Below are positions 31,993 through 45,598 of a DNA stretch of 64,000 bases, one piece after another. A program made the translations under genes and the position numbers. The notes under the pieces were generated by a model. The model was not told the DNA's origin and did no database searches. It saw only the letters and a list, made by a program, of their open reading frames with translations. Positions within the stretch are counted from its first letter, which is position 1, and every line of letters begins with the position of its first letter. The stretch covers positions 16,740,001 to 16,804,000 of the forward strand of contig OX485803.1 of NCBI GenBank assembly GCA_950295325.1, in the 5' to 3' direction. This DNA comes from Polytrichum commune (lineage: Eukaryota; Streptophyta; Polytrichopsida; Polytrichales; Polytrichaceae).

Positions 31993-33969
31993 CCTTCAAA
32001 AAAGTGTCGCCATGTTGGCAACCGTGTCATTTTTTCATCCATGTAAAAAGTTCCCTATCAAAGGACTCTTGGCCATAGTGCCAGACAAGAGTGTCACTCT
32101 CGGCCAATCAAATTTCAGAATTCCCCTAGAATTCATGACCGGTGGACTTCTCCACCATAGTGTAATGCAACCCTAAATATCTCATGAGCATAGTTATTCT
32201 TTAATTATGAGATTCCATGTTTATGGGGAGAAATCAAGTTGTGTTCTCTTAACTTTTCGACAAGTGCTTGTAAATCATCAAAGATTTTTAATCACAACTA
32301 CTTTGTTTGAAAAGATACCACACGTACTTGCTCAATATTGTTAAGCTCCCCACAAATGTGGTGATATATATATATATATATATAGATAGATAGATAGATA
32401 GATAGATAAAACACATTGGTCTTTACTTTTACTTCAAGCTTGGACCCAATAGACTAATGGGTAAATGATGGTACCACACGACCACCGCTAAATTCATTGA
32501 ATTGTACTTTGAGATCGGCAAGCCATGTCCAAAGATCCCTAACGGAACTCTCAATTCAAATGATTGTGTTTCATTCATCAAAATCTATTTTGGTTTTTCC
32601 ATACATAGTAATTAGAAAAACCCATCTCCAACATAATGATCATAAATTCAAAATGGTTATTCTATATATCTCATGAAGTGCTTACTTCTTATATATCTCT
32701 CTCTCACACCACCACACATATATTGATTGTAAGTTCATGTTACCTGTTATATTTCTATGTATCGATGTATAAGTTGCAAATATGACAAAGTTTCAAGATC
32801 TTTCTTTTGAATTCATTACATGGGAACCGTATGTCATTTTGACTCAATTATCCATATATGGACGTGGTTCTTTGACGGTGCTTCACAATTCCTTTTGCTT
32901 GATGATTCTCAAGAAATCATCGACAATGTTTTTTCTAACAAATTGATGAACCCCTCATACCTTCCAGAGTGAAACCATCGTGATATGATGCAGACTAAAT
33001 GTTCCATCCCCGCTCAATGGATTTGGAGCCATGAGTGATTATGGATTGTTCAAGTGAGAAATAGGATCATATATTGATCTTTGCCACAATTAGGGGGTTG
33101 GTATTCACAATGCATTCTTAGAGGCCAATAACTAAGGGTAACATTGTTTTTGAGACCCTAACTATCTTCAAAAGACCTCCCCACTATCTAGTATATGCTA
33201 CCAATCTCATAGGGTTTTGGCAAGGTTCCAAAGGTAGTGGCAAAATTCCACTCCTCAATGAAGTCCGCAAAGGATACTTCCTCATTCCCACAAATAAATA
33301 AAGTCAAACCCACTTGTGACATTCTCATGCTTACTCCACATATATGATAGTGGAGAACAACCCCCACCCCAAATCGTGCTTCAAAGTTTTGTAAAACAAC
33401 TCTCATGATACGCGATTCGCAAATTGTGAAGAGCAAATCTTCCTAGTTCAAGACATACAACATGTTACTTATTCCCAAAATGAAGAGACCACCATTTTCC
33501 CATTTGGGAAGTGTGAAGCAATATTGTTGGAGCATTGGTTTGGATGGCCATGCTTTAACGAGGATGCTTTTGATGAGCTACATAACATTTATCAATAGCC
33601 ATTGTAGTGGTTTTTTAACATTGTACTTATCCGTAAAATAATCAAGGCCAAAATGAAACCATGGATTTTTGTGTGTGTGTTTATTCGAGATGATATTTGG
33701 AACGGTGACCAACATGTAGTTAATATAGGCCGATGGTGATCATTTTTAGTTGATTGCTATTGATTGAGGTTTGTCACATTTGGGAACACCAACTTGAGAT
33801 AGTTAGTCACCTTTGACCCACAACAAGAAGAGACAATGTGAGTCGTGTATTAGTGATATGAGCCAAGTAAGGTACTTGTTCTTAATCTAGTGGTGCATGG
33901 CAACCAAAAAGACATGTGCCACAATGAGATTAGACTATATGCTATGTACATTTCATTATAGGTTCAACA
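31993..33969. other. Intergenic, no gene seen; (AT)n(GATA)n microsatellite
   Basis: A compound microsatellite lies at about 32366-32407: AT dinucleotides followed by about six gata/tagata units. The minus-strand frame at 33436-33188 has no recognised domain. An R1-like fragment occurs near 33860-33930. Confidence 0.5.
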
Positions 33970-35610
33970 AATTACACATATGGAAAGGCTTGTGTGATCA
34001 CTTAAGAGAACAATAATCTTCACTCTTACCTCTTATAACTTATGCATATAAATTACGACATTGAAACTTGAAGTGACAATTTGCGTGATTTGTCAAAATT
34101 CCCAACCAAATGAGACAACATTATATGGTATGATCCAATGGGCAAAGTTGTATGTGGAATTGGAAGTGCCCACAATAGGACCAAGTTATCTTAAATTATG
34201 ACTTGCGAGGCGTTAACTTAGGTCCAGTGACGGTAGAATTTGGAGATGACGTATAAAAATATGAACTCAAAACTCACACATACATTTATCACTTAGAGAT
34301 AACAATAATCTTCACTTGGATCTCTTATAACTTTTGCATATCAACTCCAAATTTGGAATTTGAAATGACAACCTTTGTGACTCGCTGTAATTGATTTCTA
34401 TCTAGAAAAAAAATTCGAAGTTTAGTCCAATCCAAGGGCCAATATCATACGTGGAGTTGAATCGAAGTTTTGAGACGTTAACTTAGGTCTAGTAATGGTG
34501 GTAAGTGGAAATCACTTGAAGATAATAATAATATTCACTTTGATCTCTTATAACACTTGCATCTCAACTCCAATTCGAAAACTCAAGATGGCAATCTTTG
34601 TGAATCATCACAATTGTTGTCCAGTTGAGTCAATTCTCAATTTTATCCAATGGCCAAAACATATGTGAAGTTCAAATCAAATCCTCGAGCACAAATTATC
34701 GGGCATTTACATATCCAACAACCAAAATCAAATGCAAAGTTGAATCATGCCTTTGAGCGCAACTTACCAGGCATTAGCAAACCCAATGCTCAAAATCGGA
34801 TGTGGAGTTGAATTAGACCTTTGAGCACAACGTATGAGATGTTAACTCAGGTCTAGGAATAGTGGGAATTTGAAATCACTTAAAGAGAGCGGAAATCTTC
34901 ACTATGCTCTCTTCTAACTTTTGCATAGATCTCAACTCCAATTCTACAACTCAAAACAACAATCTTCACAAATCATCATAATTTCTAACTAGATGAGGCA
35001 ACCGGTCAAATCCAATGGCCAACTTCAAACATGGAGTTGGATCAAACCTTTGAACACAACTTACGAAGCATCAACTTAGGTTCATAAATAGTAAAAAAAA
35101 CGGAGATCACTTAAAAAGAAGATGCATCTTCACTTTGATCTCTCATAACGTTTTCATCTCGACTCTAATTTTGAAACTTGGGAATGACGTTGTTTGGAAA
35201 TCATCACAACTGCTAACTGGATAAATTGTCCAATCCGGTGCCAAAAATCATACACGAAGTTGGACCAAACAATCGAGCACAACGTACGGGGCATCAATTT
35301 GGGTCTCGTAGTACTGGTGATTGGTAACCGATCTCCTAAAAATGGGAATCTTCACTCTAATCTCTCATAACTTTTGCATCTTAACTTCGATTCTGAACCT
35401 TGAAATCATCAGTCTTTGTGAATCATCACAATTACTTACCAAACGAGTCAATTTCCCAGTCCGATTGAACATCCCATCGCAAATGTGAATTGAAATGACA
35501 TGAAGTGAGGTGAAGTTGGTTTCAAAGTCCGGGAAGCCAAAAGGCTTATGATGCAAGAGTTGGAACAAAAGCATTGAGCACAACTTATGAGGCGTTAACT
35601 TAGGTGTAGT
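33970..35610. repeat. Satellite-like degenerate tandem array upstream of the EDR2-like gene
   Basis: A unit with ordered blocks recurs about six times: cttcacttgatctcttataac, ttttgcatctcaactcc, gtgaatcatcacaa, tccaatggcc, ggagttgaat, gagcacaacttacga and gttaacttaggtc. The attcact/cttcact landmarks fall near 34012, 34306, 34528, 34889, 35125 and 35347, so the period is mostly 222-236 bp, with two longer units. One of these (34528-34889) contains an internal duplication of the gagcacaac block. No gene in it. Confidence 0.8.
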
Positions 35611-35639
35611 GCCGGTTAGTGAGTGATCGGAAACGGCAT

Positions 35640-37641
35640 TGGGGGAATATAATTAAACTTGAAACGGGGAAGGGGCTGGCGTTGCCTCTAATTAGCAAAT
35701 ATGCAAGGGGAGGGAAAGGCTGGCGTTCCCCTTATTTAGCAACTAAGCAAAGGCAGGGAAGGATGGTCACATGTAACCCATTTGTACATTCCCACTGCAA
35801 GTGCTTTACAGAATCTAGCTTTCCGGTACATTCTGGGTTTATGCAGTGCGGGCCGAGAGAGAGGCAGGCTACCACCCACCCACCAGCGGCAGCATCAGCA
35901 ACGATGGCGGGCGCCGCTTGATGGGGGGTTCGGAGCGAATCGCTGAAAATTCCTAGCGAATCGCACCACCCCGATCATCCTCGACACCGTGGAGGTCGGT
36001 TTAATGAACCCGATCACACGCTTTTTCCTGATGATTTTCGGCTACCCGCCGTCTCCTCGCAGTTGTGGCAACATTGGGGGAGGTTAAGCGTTTTCGGTGA
36101 TTTCTAAGCACTTCGTTCACCCGTGCATGTGTCTTTATGCGCTCGACATCGAAGGTGAGATTCGTGGCATGTGGTGCATTTCGATTTATGTGGTATACAT
36201 TACAAGAGTCATGCGAAATGTTGCCAAGGGGGAGAGCGTGTGTTTGTGATGGAAGTGCTGATGATGTACCTTCGATTTAATTTAATTTATTTTTTTGGTT
36301 TCTGTTTTGTTTTGTTTTGTTAGTTAGTTAGTTAATTTATTATTATTAAATTTTTTTCCCCCCTTCCTTTTTCGTGTGCGGGGAGTTCGGTCTGTGTAAT
36401 CTTTTCCCTCGGTGGCATCCTTCGCGATGTCTTTCTTCTCTAGTACCTCTGAGGTTAAGCAAGGGGGTTACATTCTTCCACATGTGATCCAGATCGGGAT
36501 TGAGGATATGTCCGCCCAAGGGTTCCAACATGCGGCTAACTCACTTTGGCTCTAGACACAGAGACATTTGAACATGTGTGTATTGCGAATGAGGATGATT
36601 TATTTTTTAGGCTATGTCGAGTTGCCCAACTGGGAATTAGTTAGGATTTGTGATGACACTGACTACATACACAGATGCTTCTGGCACCTATCTTCCTTTA
36701 GGCATTGGATTGGAATTCCTTTTGTGTAGCTTTGCAATGTACTTGCTCAGGCTGAGCAATTCTGATCGTTCTAGCGGATGGGGTTGGAAATGGGTTGGGG
36801 ACGCAAATCCAAAAGGCAATGTAGGGTTTGTTTTCGAGTCCGTTGTAGTCTATGGCTAGTAATGTTTGCAGCATTATGGGGGGGTTTCTAATTTAGTGCA
36901 TAGTCATGGGTAGCTGCCTCTTATGCCTGTGTCCACAGTCGCACAGGGGTGGATTTTCTGCCATTCATTTATGTAAGAGCATTCCGTTTGGAAGCCTGTT
37001 GGGAGGAAATTGTTTGACGCTTCATTCCATGAATTTTATTTGCCTGCAGTGCGGGAGCGGGAAATTAGAGCTTGAGGTTAGCAGTACATACGATCAGAAT
37101 TGTTTTGATGGTAAGGGGTAGCAACCTAGCGACAAGTAGCCCTATTTTTTCATTAAACAGGGTTCAAAGTGCTGGACTATGTGGCTGTCCATTCTGGTCT
37201 TAGATGTGTACCGTCCTTTGTCTTACCTCTTGGTATTTGACACCAGGGATCCTTTGCTTCTGAGTATTTTTTTGGATTGGGTTGTTGAGAATTGATGTGA
37301 TCTTCGTGGAGGAGGTGTGGTTATCTTTCGTGAATCTCGGAAAGATCAGTTCTTGTTCAGAATAGTTTTCACATTGCAGGGACTTAGTAGAGAAAATTGC
37401 CACAAATTAGTACATGGTATCTGTTGTAGGTTTATTGTTTCTCTAATCTGGATCCCAATGACATGCAGGCTAGGCTCTTGTGCAAAGGTTCTGAGACTGT
37501 CTTGAGTAGGATGAGACACTCTCCAGGTTTGCTTCAGGGAAGTGGGCTTAGGGATGCAGTTTGAGGATTGGGTGGATCAACAGAGACCAAGGATGACAAC
37601 TGGATGAAAGAAGTGTCCTGTTTAACTTGACTAGTCAGACA
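35640..37641 (+). promoter_or_regulatory. Promoter and 5' leader region of the EDR2-like gene
   Basis: GC content rises sharply here after the tandem array. A TATA-like aatataattaaac lies near 35646-35658. Two imperfect 45-bp direct copies starting ggctggcgtt follow at about 35675 and 35722. A GC-rich stretch near 35850-35930 holds two tiny upstream frames overlapping at TGATG (ATG at 35904, five codons; ATG at 35920, eleven codons). The main start is 1.7 kb further on, so one or more introns in the leader are likely. The transcription start is not proven. Confidence 0.45.
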
Positions 37642-40600
37642 ATGACTAGGACAACCATGGAGGGATGGATGGTTCGGTATGGTCGGCGGAAGATTGGACG
37701 GACCTTCTTCCACAAACGCTATTTTGTCCTGGAACCTCTTGTTCTAGCATACTATAAGCGAAAGCCATCTGACAAAGAGGTGCACAATTGCTCCAACCTT
37801 GACAAATTATTGTTGATGGAAACTTGCTGGTGGCAAATGATTTTAGAATTTAGAGCCTTGATTAACAGCTTTCTTCATATTTCAATGCAATTATAGTATT
37901 TGAACTATTGACATGGAGAGCAGCCAATGAAATGAATTTGTATATCCTAATTAAGGGAATCCGTAGTGATAGGATTCTTGTGTATGAGGAATACAAAAAG
38001 TCATTTTATATAGCTGGGCCTGGTTGTAAGGGCATTTTCCAAGTTTGCGCAGGATTTGTGCCTTGAATGCGGATACCGAGGTGATTACTGTGAAATCCCA
38101 ATGGTTTCTAGTAAGGAGGTGCAGTCTTCCAAAGTATTCTATAACTGGAGGAAGGAGAGTTTTGTTAGTCAAGATGGAACGTCCTGACTTTATCTCTGGC
38201 TTGTTATTCAGGTCCCTTTGAAAACCCTGCCTATCGATGGAAACTGTAGGGTGGAAGATCGAGGGCTTGAGACCCATCATGGTCATGTATGTAAAATTCT
38301 CTCTTCTCATTCTGGTCACTGACTGTACTTTTGATGCCAATTAATTGTTTATGCTAACTTTAGATAGAGATATCTACTGTAGTGTCATGAAAACTTAGAT
38401 TTGCTAAATATATGTGTTTGAATATGTACACAATTCCCCAAAACACGAAGAGAATGTGAAGTGCCCCAAGGTAAACATCCTTTTGTGTGGGTTCCAATGA
38501 AGTCACATAGAGTGATCTTGCTGCATGAGTGAGTAATATTAGTTCCACTGTGTTGTCCTGAAGAACATGGTATCTGCTGATAGGCAACATTGAAATAACA
38601 TGGCTGTCTGTCCTGTCTTTATTGCAGTCTGTTTATGTTCTTTCAATATACAACAAGAAGGACAAATCTCTCCGCATCACAGTACATTCCCACCCTCTGT
38701 TGTTATCCTAGGCAATTTTTGTGGTACCTTGGTTCAATTCCTCCTTTCTAGGTATTGTGAATCATTGATAGACTGTTCTGAAGTTCCTCTGGAGATTTCC
38801 TATGTTCCAAGGCTCCTCTTATGTATTGATACCCTACGAATTGTAATTCAAGCCTCTGTGATTAATATCTTGTTGTGTCTGGATCTTAAGTAGAGCAGCA
38901 TGGATCCCTTGTTTTGCTGTCCATCATTTGGGCTCTCTTGCAACATTGACATCTCTGCCTTTGCATTTCAATACAGATGGCAGCCTTCACTGTTATGGAG
39001 GCATCTGCATGGAAGGAGTCCTTAGAGAAAGTAATTGACCAGGTATGGAACATATCACTTTTTCTAGGTCATTTTCTTAACACTTGATCCTGAGTTTCTA
39101 CTAATTTGATGTTGTGATCACCGTCAAGCAGGAAAAGTTCAGCAGTGCATTTCATGTGTTGTACACTCACCAATACATATTAGTCTTAAAACTTTAAATT
39201 ATGTTCTGGGGAAGCTAGCAGCAATCAAAAGCTAATTGAGGCTGGGAATGACATTTGCAGTACCTGAACCTACATTCAAACATTGGGAGCATGACCTTTC
39301 CGCCCTCCCAGCACAAAGCACAGGAAGATGGAGAACGTAATGCATCATCATCTGACCGTGATAGCCAGTATGTGCTCTGCGGCTTCTGATCCTAGTGTTT
39401 TTTGGTCAATAGTTGAATGGCTATTCTGACATCTGAGTAGTGTATGCAGATGGACATGTATTATAGGTTGCGAATCCTGAATTTTACATATTTGTGCGAT
39501 GTGCCTTTCCAGGGGTAATAGCTGCAAATCTCAACTCGAGGATGATGATGAAAAAGAACAAACTCATATGCGGAGGAAGACTATTGGAAATGGTAATGAA
39601 TCACTACTCTCCAGTTGAGAGGCTTGGAGTATTATCTGGATATGAAGCCAGAATGCCTTGCTTTGTGTTGTTTGGTGTTGTTTTACACTTCGTCATTTCC
39701 ATGCTGTCAGGAAATCAGTTACTTGTTGTTTCACTCCTTTTATGTTGGTTCACACTGCCAAGCTAATCACTCTTGTAATATTAAGCGGTTGCTGTGTGGC
39801 ATTTATGTATTATGCAGGGCCTCCAGAAGCATTGGAGGATTGGAGTAATGGGTTTGAGCCAAGGTGGGGTAATTTGGATGCCGCTGTGGCTGCTTCAGCT
39901 AGACGGCATTGGCACCTTGTACGGTGTCAGAATGGCAAGTCAAGATGACATCACATCTCCTTTAAGCATATTTTATTGCTATACTGTTGTCATCGATAAA
40001 CTATATTCTAGTTGCCTGTGATATTTACAAGGGGGAGTTTTTCTCTGCAGGGCTTCGATTCTTTGAGGAAGTGCCGGATGCTGACCAGATTGTAAGTGTG
40101 GCTTGACGGTGTGGTTAACCCCTATCATTCAGCATTTTGAATACAAACTAGAAACCTGCCAACAGGCAAAGAGCTTGGTGTGCTTTAGAGGGGATATGGT
40201 CCATATCTAAGCAAGAAAATTCTTGCAGGCGCAGAGCCGATGCAGGGCAATGAAGGCAGTTGGAGTGGTGGAAGCATCCTGTGCAGATATTTTTGAGCTT
40301 ATTATGGGCATTGATGAGACTCGCTATGAGTAAGAATCTTTGTACTTCCTCAGTATGGTTTCTGTGCTCAAATTTTCAAATTGAAGCTTTTGTCTCTGTC
40401 CCATGCTGGTGAAAAGTACAGTGCTTGTCTGGTGTCTAGTGGTTTTGATGTCCTTTATATCTAGAATTCAGATGGTTTTTGCCCTAAAGAGAGACATTGT
40501 TATATTATCTGCTCTGGGACTTGTATTCATCATGGCACTTGTTGATATGTCTGGGTACTTGTTGCAGATGGGACTGCAGTTTTCATGAAGGCAAGTTAGT

Positions 40601-43600
40601 GCAGGAGGTTGATGGGCACACTACTATTCTCTATCATCGATTGCAATTAGATTTTCTCCCAATGTAAGTTAAAACAAAAACTTAAAAGAGCGTTGAACTG
40701 GATATTAGATGCCTACTAAAGCCTTGATCATTGTGGACCCATTCTGTCCTGTCATCCCAGCATTTTTCCCCATACTTCTGTTAAGTCTTATCTGCAAAAC
40801 ATTTCATAGATCCGTGTGTTTCCTCTCTGCTCTACCATGTTTGGAATTTGTCTAGTTATGTTCATTATGGTTCTTTCTGTTACTGACATCACCAATATTT
40901 GTCTGCTTTATTTATGCTTTTATGGTCATCTGCCCCTCTTGAAGTCAAGTAATACTTGCCTACAGTTCAATTCCATGATTGCCACATTCTTTGTCATCTT
41001 TATTTCTCATCAGGACAGTGGAAGTTGGAACCTTCTTGAAGTCTCTTTAATATAGCAATCCAGTGATTTATCAGTTTCTGGCGTCCCCCCCTTTTAAAAA
41101 AAAAACTGAATACCTTTGAAAGCTTTGCAGTAACTTTTTGTCATTTTTCTTGGGTATTATAGGATACCACAATCTAATAACACAAATTCTTTCCAGGTTA
41201 CTTTGGCCTCGTGACCTTTGCTATGTCCGTTACTGGCGCCGCAATGATGATGGAAGTTATGGTAGTAAACCTATTACTCTTATTTATACCTCATTAGTAT
41301 GAGCAATAGTTTATTCTTTTTGCAAAGAAATGTACTTGCTCATTTTAAGCAGTTGTATATTGACATGATTATGAGCATATCAATGTCTTGGCCTACCCTG
41401 AACAAGGAACAAGCATCTGGCTGCCATACAGTTAGTAGGTTTTTCCCTGAATAAACTTGGAGTTTATTTGAAGATACTGTAGCTCTATTTTCTGATTCTT
41501 TTATATTCAATTTGGTCTTCAGTTATTTTATTTCGTTCAAGGGAGCACCCAAGTTGTCCTCCTCAGCCAGGGTGTGTTCGAGCTCACATTGAGAGTAAGT
41601 TTTTTACGCTTTGGTTTTTCAAATAACTTTCACAAAGTTTCATGCGGCTGTTGATCTGATGCATTCTATACCTTCTATCTACGTTTCATTTACCCAGCGC
41701 TAGATTTTATGGTCCCTTGTAAGGGAACATGACACCTTATACATGATCAAAGGATGAGGTGAATGGTCCTGGAGTTTTGTTACTTAGATTGCGCATATAA
41801 CCTTGCAAGCATGAGCCTTTAGCTCTATAAGAATAATCGTGCTTACATTGGCATGAAATGCAACATCACAAGGACTGAGTCTTCAATAATGAATTCTTAT
41901 CAGAGAGGGTGTATGTCATGTAGGTGGAGGCTTTACCATAGATCCTCTAAAGACACGGGCAAATGGAGAGATGCGAGCACGAGTGCAGCAGTTGGTGCAG
42001 ATTGATCTTAAGGGTTGGGGTGCAAATTACCTTCCATCATGTCATCACCATAGTGTGATTCAAATACTCAACAGCGTTGCTGGTAAATAATGTCAGCAGT
42101 TCTTTTTGTTTGGATTTTGCACATGGGTTGTCATGCCTTTTGACCAGTATCTACTTGTCCTGGATTACTGAGTGTGCCTCATACTGGATAACTCTCAGCC
42201 CTTGTAATGCGGCATTAATCTATGAGTTATTGGAAGCTCATAACTATCATCATAACACTTTGGATTTACTGGATTCAGTGCATTGTTTATGGCCATTAAT
42301 TGGAGTCAGTACATGTTTAGGGCTGAGGGAGTGGTTTGCGCAAAGAGATGGAAGTCATGTTCTTCCACCTGCACAAAGGATGGCCAAACTGGGATCTGAA
42401 CTGCTACCAGGAAAGCTGCGAAAGCGGCATACGCCCAAGAAAGTGGCTTCCTTTTCTGAGATGTTCTCAGCAGGCAATCGCTCAGCATTTGACGAGTCAG
42501 AGATTGAGGATGAAGACTTTTATGATGATTCTGAGGTGAATTTGCTACCCTTTGGAGTTACATTATTCACATATTTCTAGGTGTGGTCATGGTATAATTT
42601 ATTTTTGCTGAACTTCTGCTCAAATACTGGTAGAGTACATGAATTACACTGTACAGTAATGCTCCATGAGTTTGGTGATTTGGTTCCTAGTACTGCGCTG
42701 AGAATTAAGTGGGAGTGATGACAGCGTGTCCCCTCCATGCGTGAAGAAGTAAATCATTCAAGGTCATTGTCAGGACCAATGGTAAGGCAGACTTAATGTG
42801 ACTCTACCTACTTTTGTGACTTAATTTTGTTAGCATGGAGGGCTTGTTAAAGTCACCATGTTGTTTGGTGAGTAGGCAAATGAGTTCAGGATTCCACTAT
42901 ATTGATAATCATCTCAGTGGGAATGGGTTGGTTTGCAGCCAAATTTTGGGTTAGATTCTATCGGCCTACCAGGTTCCAAATCAGCCGGTCAACTGCACTC
43001 ATGGCCTGGAGGTGCTTCTCTGCACAGATGTAGTCTCATTAAGAGTGATCTAGAACAAAGGGCACTCAATACCCAAATGCACATTACAGCATGAAATGAT
43101 TTATGTATGAGAGTGACTGAATTTTGGGATACAAGTAGGGATTTGTAAGTGCTCATGTCTAATTGAGAGCTGAAGTACATCGTTAGACATTTTTCTTCCA
43201 TGAGATTGAAAGTCACTGACTTTGTTCATGGCTATTTCTGCAGATGATATGGAGCCACCTCCAGAAGCTTTTGACTTGTCAATATATCATGGTTCCTTAA
43301 ACAAGGGTGATCATGAAAATGGGAAAAACTGCTGGAGTATTCCAGATAGCAATGGCTTCCGAGTTCGAAGCAAGCGTTTTCTACTTGACAGATCGAAGGT
43401 GAGCCTATCTCTTCCTAACATCTGTCATTTATATTTGTTTGATTGTTCCTTCATGAAGGCAGTGACATGAGGATCTTGCATCTGTTCAGAGTTTTTGTTC
43501 CTCTATTTAACGGCCTGCATCCAACGTCAGAGCTTACAAATCTTTGATGGCAGACTCCTGCAGGTGAACCACTGATGCAACTGGTGGCGGTAGATTGGTT

Positions 43601-45598
43601 TAAAGACGCCAAGCGTATTGACCATGTTGCCAGGCACAAGAGTTCTGTTGCTCAGGTAAGAGAAGCTTGCCATACTCCTTGATGTCCTACTCTACATAGT
43701 GGTATTACAGTACTTCTCCTGAAAGTGAGATGTTTTAAGAGCTTTGTTTTGATTATAGTCTATGTAAGGCCAGATTAAGTGCAGTCTCCTGAGAAGTGTT
43801 AGTATATCACCTACTAGAGTGTTTACAGAAAACTCGAGAGTATCTAGCTCTATGCACTGACGTTAACTGAGCTTGAAGCCTCTTGTTGGTATGGAGTCTA
43901 GATTACACCAAGCTATGTGTTGTAATCAGATGGTTTCCAGTGGTGGTATCCGAAGTTCAAATTGTCAGTAGCTCATGCAGAAGGTTCATCAGCTGTTTCT
44001 TCTTAACTGATTATGTTGCAATGTCCATACTCAAGGTGGCTGCTGAGAAGGGGTTCTTCACCATTGCATTTAATGTTCAGGTGGGACATTTTTGCTTTTG
44101 GACTTTTGATTTCCTAGTCTTTTTTACAGGACATGACAAGACACATCATTGATGTAAAATAGTATGTCCTTACTTGAGGGTTTTGCACTTCTAAGACAAC
44201 ATTTTAAGAAGTATGGAACTCAAGCCATCTATATTCTGGGTTGGTAATGCAGGTCCCTGCAACTTCACATTATAGCATGGTCTTCTATTTTGTTGCGCCC
44301 AAGGCACTACAACAGGGCTCCCTGCTGCAACGTTTTGTGGATGGAGATGACAGTTTTCGCAATAGTCGTCTTAAACTCATCCCCTCAGTTCCTAAGGTAC
44401 ACTGTTATCGAATCAACCCTATTAGCAGCGTATTTCTCTATCTTCCACTCGTGGTTTCTCTTTGGTCGTTCTTTGGCTTTTCCAAAGAAACTGACGCCTT
44501 CTACATCACCTATTCCCCACAGTAGCCTTTTCATGATGTGTTTCAGATTGCCAGATGTTTCGCTAATTCCTGTTTTCTTGCTATCCAGGGATCTTGGATT
44601 GTGAGACAGAGTGTAGGCACTACACCTTGCATTCTAGGCAAAGCTGTGGATTGCACTTATCACCGCGGTCCTAAGTATCTTGAGGTGAACATCCTATTCT
44701 CTGCACATGCACTTGTATTCATTATTCTGGCTCAAGGTAGCATAGAACTACCCCCAGATTTGTTGACAGTTGGGTTCACCCTCAATGCCTAAAAGTTCTT
44801 AAACAGGTGGAAAACTGTCCTGACATCTGGTCAATTATTTATTTCTAACAGAGAACTCGCAGTACTTTCTGGATGCCGTTTTAGAACTAAAAAGAGTGTG
44901 GTTCCAGGTTGATGTAGACATTGGGTCATCAACAGTTGCAAATGGGGTGCTTGGCCTTGTGTTTGGCGTGGTGACATCATTGGTTGTTGACATGGGCTTT
45001 CTGATTCAGGTATTTCCATGCTATCTAAAATTGGTGACAGATATTGCATTAAAGAAATAGGAATAGGTGGAGTTAGAATAAGGTAGACTTATCTTAATTG
45101 GACACCTATATTTGAGTGGTATGCGGTTAGGTGTGGCTTCAAGAACGTATACCAAAAAGACATGTTTAAAAGAGATTGGACTATGTGCTTAAAATACGAT
45201 AACCATTCTAGGCTTAATAGTCAACATAATGGGGGGGGACCTATATGACCAATTAATGAGCCCAAGAATTTCCAATTTGACAACAAATAAGATGTTCATA
45301 TGAACTCTGGAGATTATGGGGAAAGTGGCTACGGTCTCAATTAGATTTGCTAACCATCTCACACTAATTACGTGTTTCATATCCTAGAGAAGTGGGCTAG
45401 TTGGAAAAGTCACCCAATAAGACCCATCTACCTTAGTTCGAAATGTATTTGAGCAATTGTTCTGGTCTGAAAACCAAGAATTGAACCGTTGTGCAGGGAA
45501 ATGGCATGGACGAGCTTCCAGAGCGCCTGATTGGTGCTGTGCGTGTTTCACATTTGGTGCTCTCATGTGCAATCCCCCCACCACAGGATGGAGAATAG
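37642..45598 (+). CDS. EDR2L: EDR2-like PH/START/DUF1336 protein (about 22 exons, about 715 aa)
   Basis: A homologue of Arabidopsis ENHANCED DISEASE RESISTANCE 2, a lipid-binding regulator of defence and cell death. Exons: 37642-37779, 38212-38286, 38628-38681, 38977-39042, 39261-39367, 39513-39592, 39818-39934, 40051-40091, 40229-40329, 40568-40663, 41197-41261, 41523-41594, 41924-42082, 42321-42535, 43244-43398, 43554-43655, 44036-44080, 44253-44396, 44589-44684, 44908-45009, 45497-45598. The PH domain opens EGWMVRYGRRKIGR and includes DGNCRVEDRGLE. A START domain follows (HWHLVRCQNGLRFFEE, AMKAVGVVEASC, YVRYWRRNDDGSY). The C-terminal DUF1336 has RFVDGDDSFRNSRLKLIP, GSWIVRQSVGTTPC and ELPERLIGAVRVSH. 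Phases agree at all joins but one: between 42535 and 43244 one base modulo 3 is missing, so a micro-exon probably lies there; 42731-42746 (16 nt) would fit. Intron 7 is GC-AG. The start could also be the ATG at 37657. Confidence 0.95.
45085..45300 (+). repeat. R1 repeat arm in the last EDR2-like intron
   Basis: ttaattggacacctatattt, then ggttaggtgtgg, aaaagacatgttt and agagattggactatgtg match the family consensus order. It lies entirely within intron 45010-45496 and leaves both splice sites intact. Confidence 0.75.

Noticed and set aside
42700..42780. Longer exon ending at the gtaagg donor (42781) in the EDR2-like gene
   Set aside because: All upstream acceptors give stop codons or the wrong phase for the next exon.
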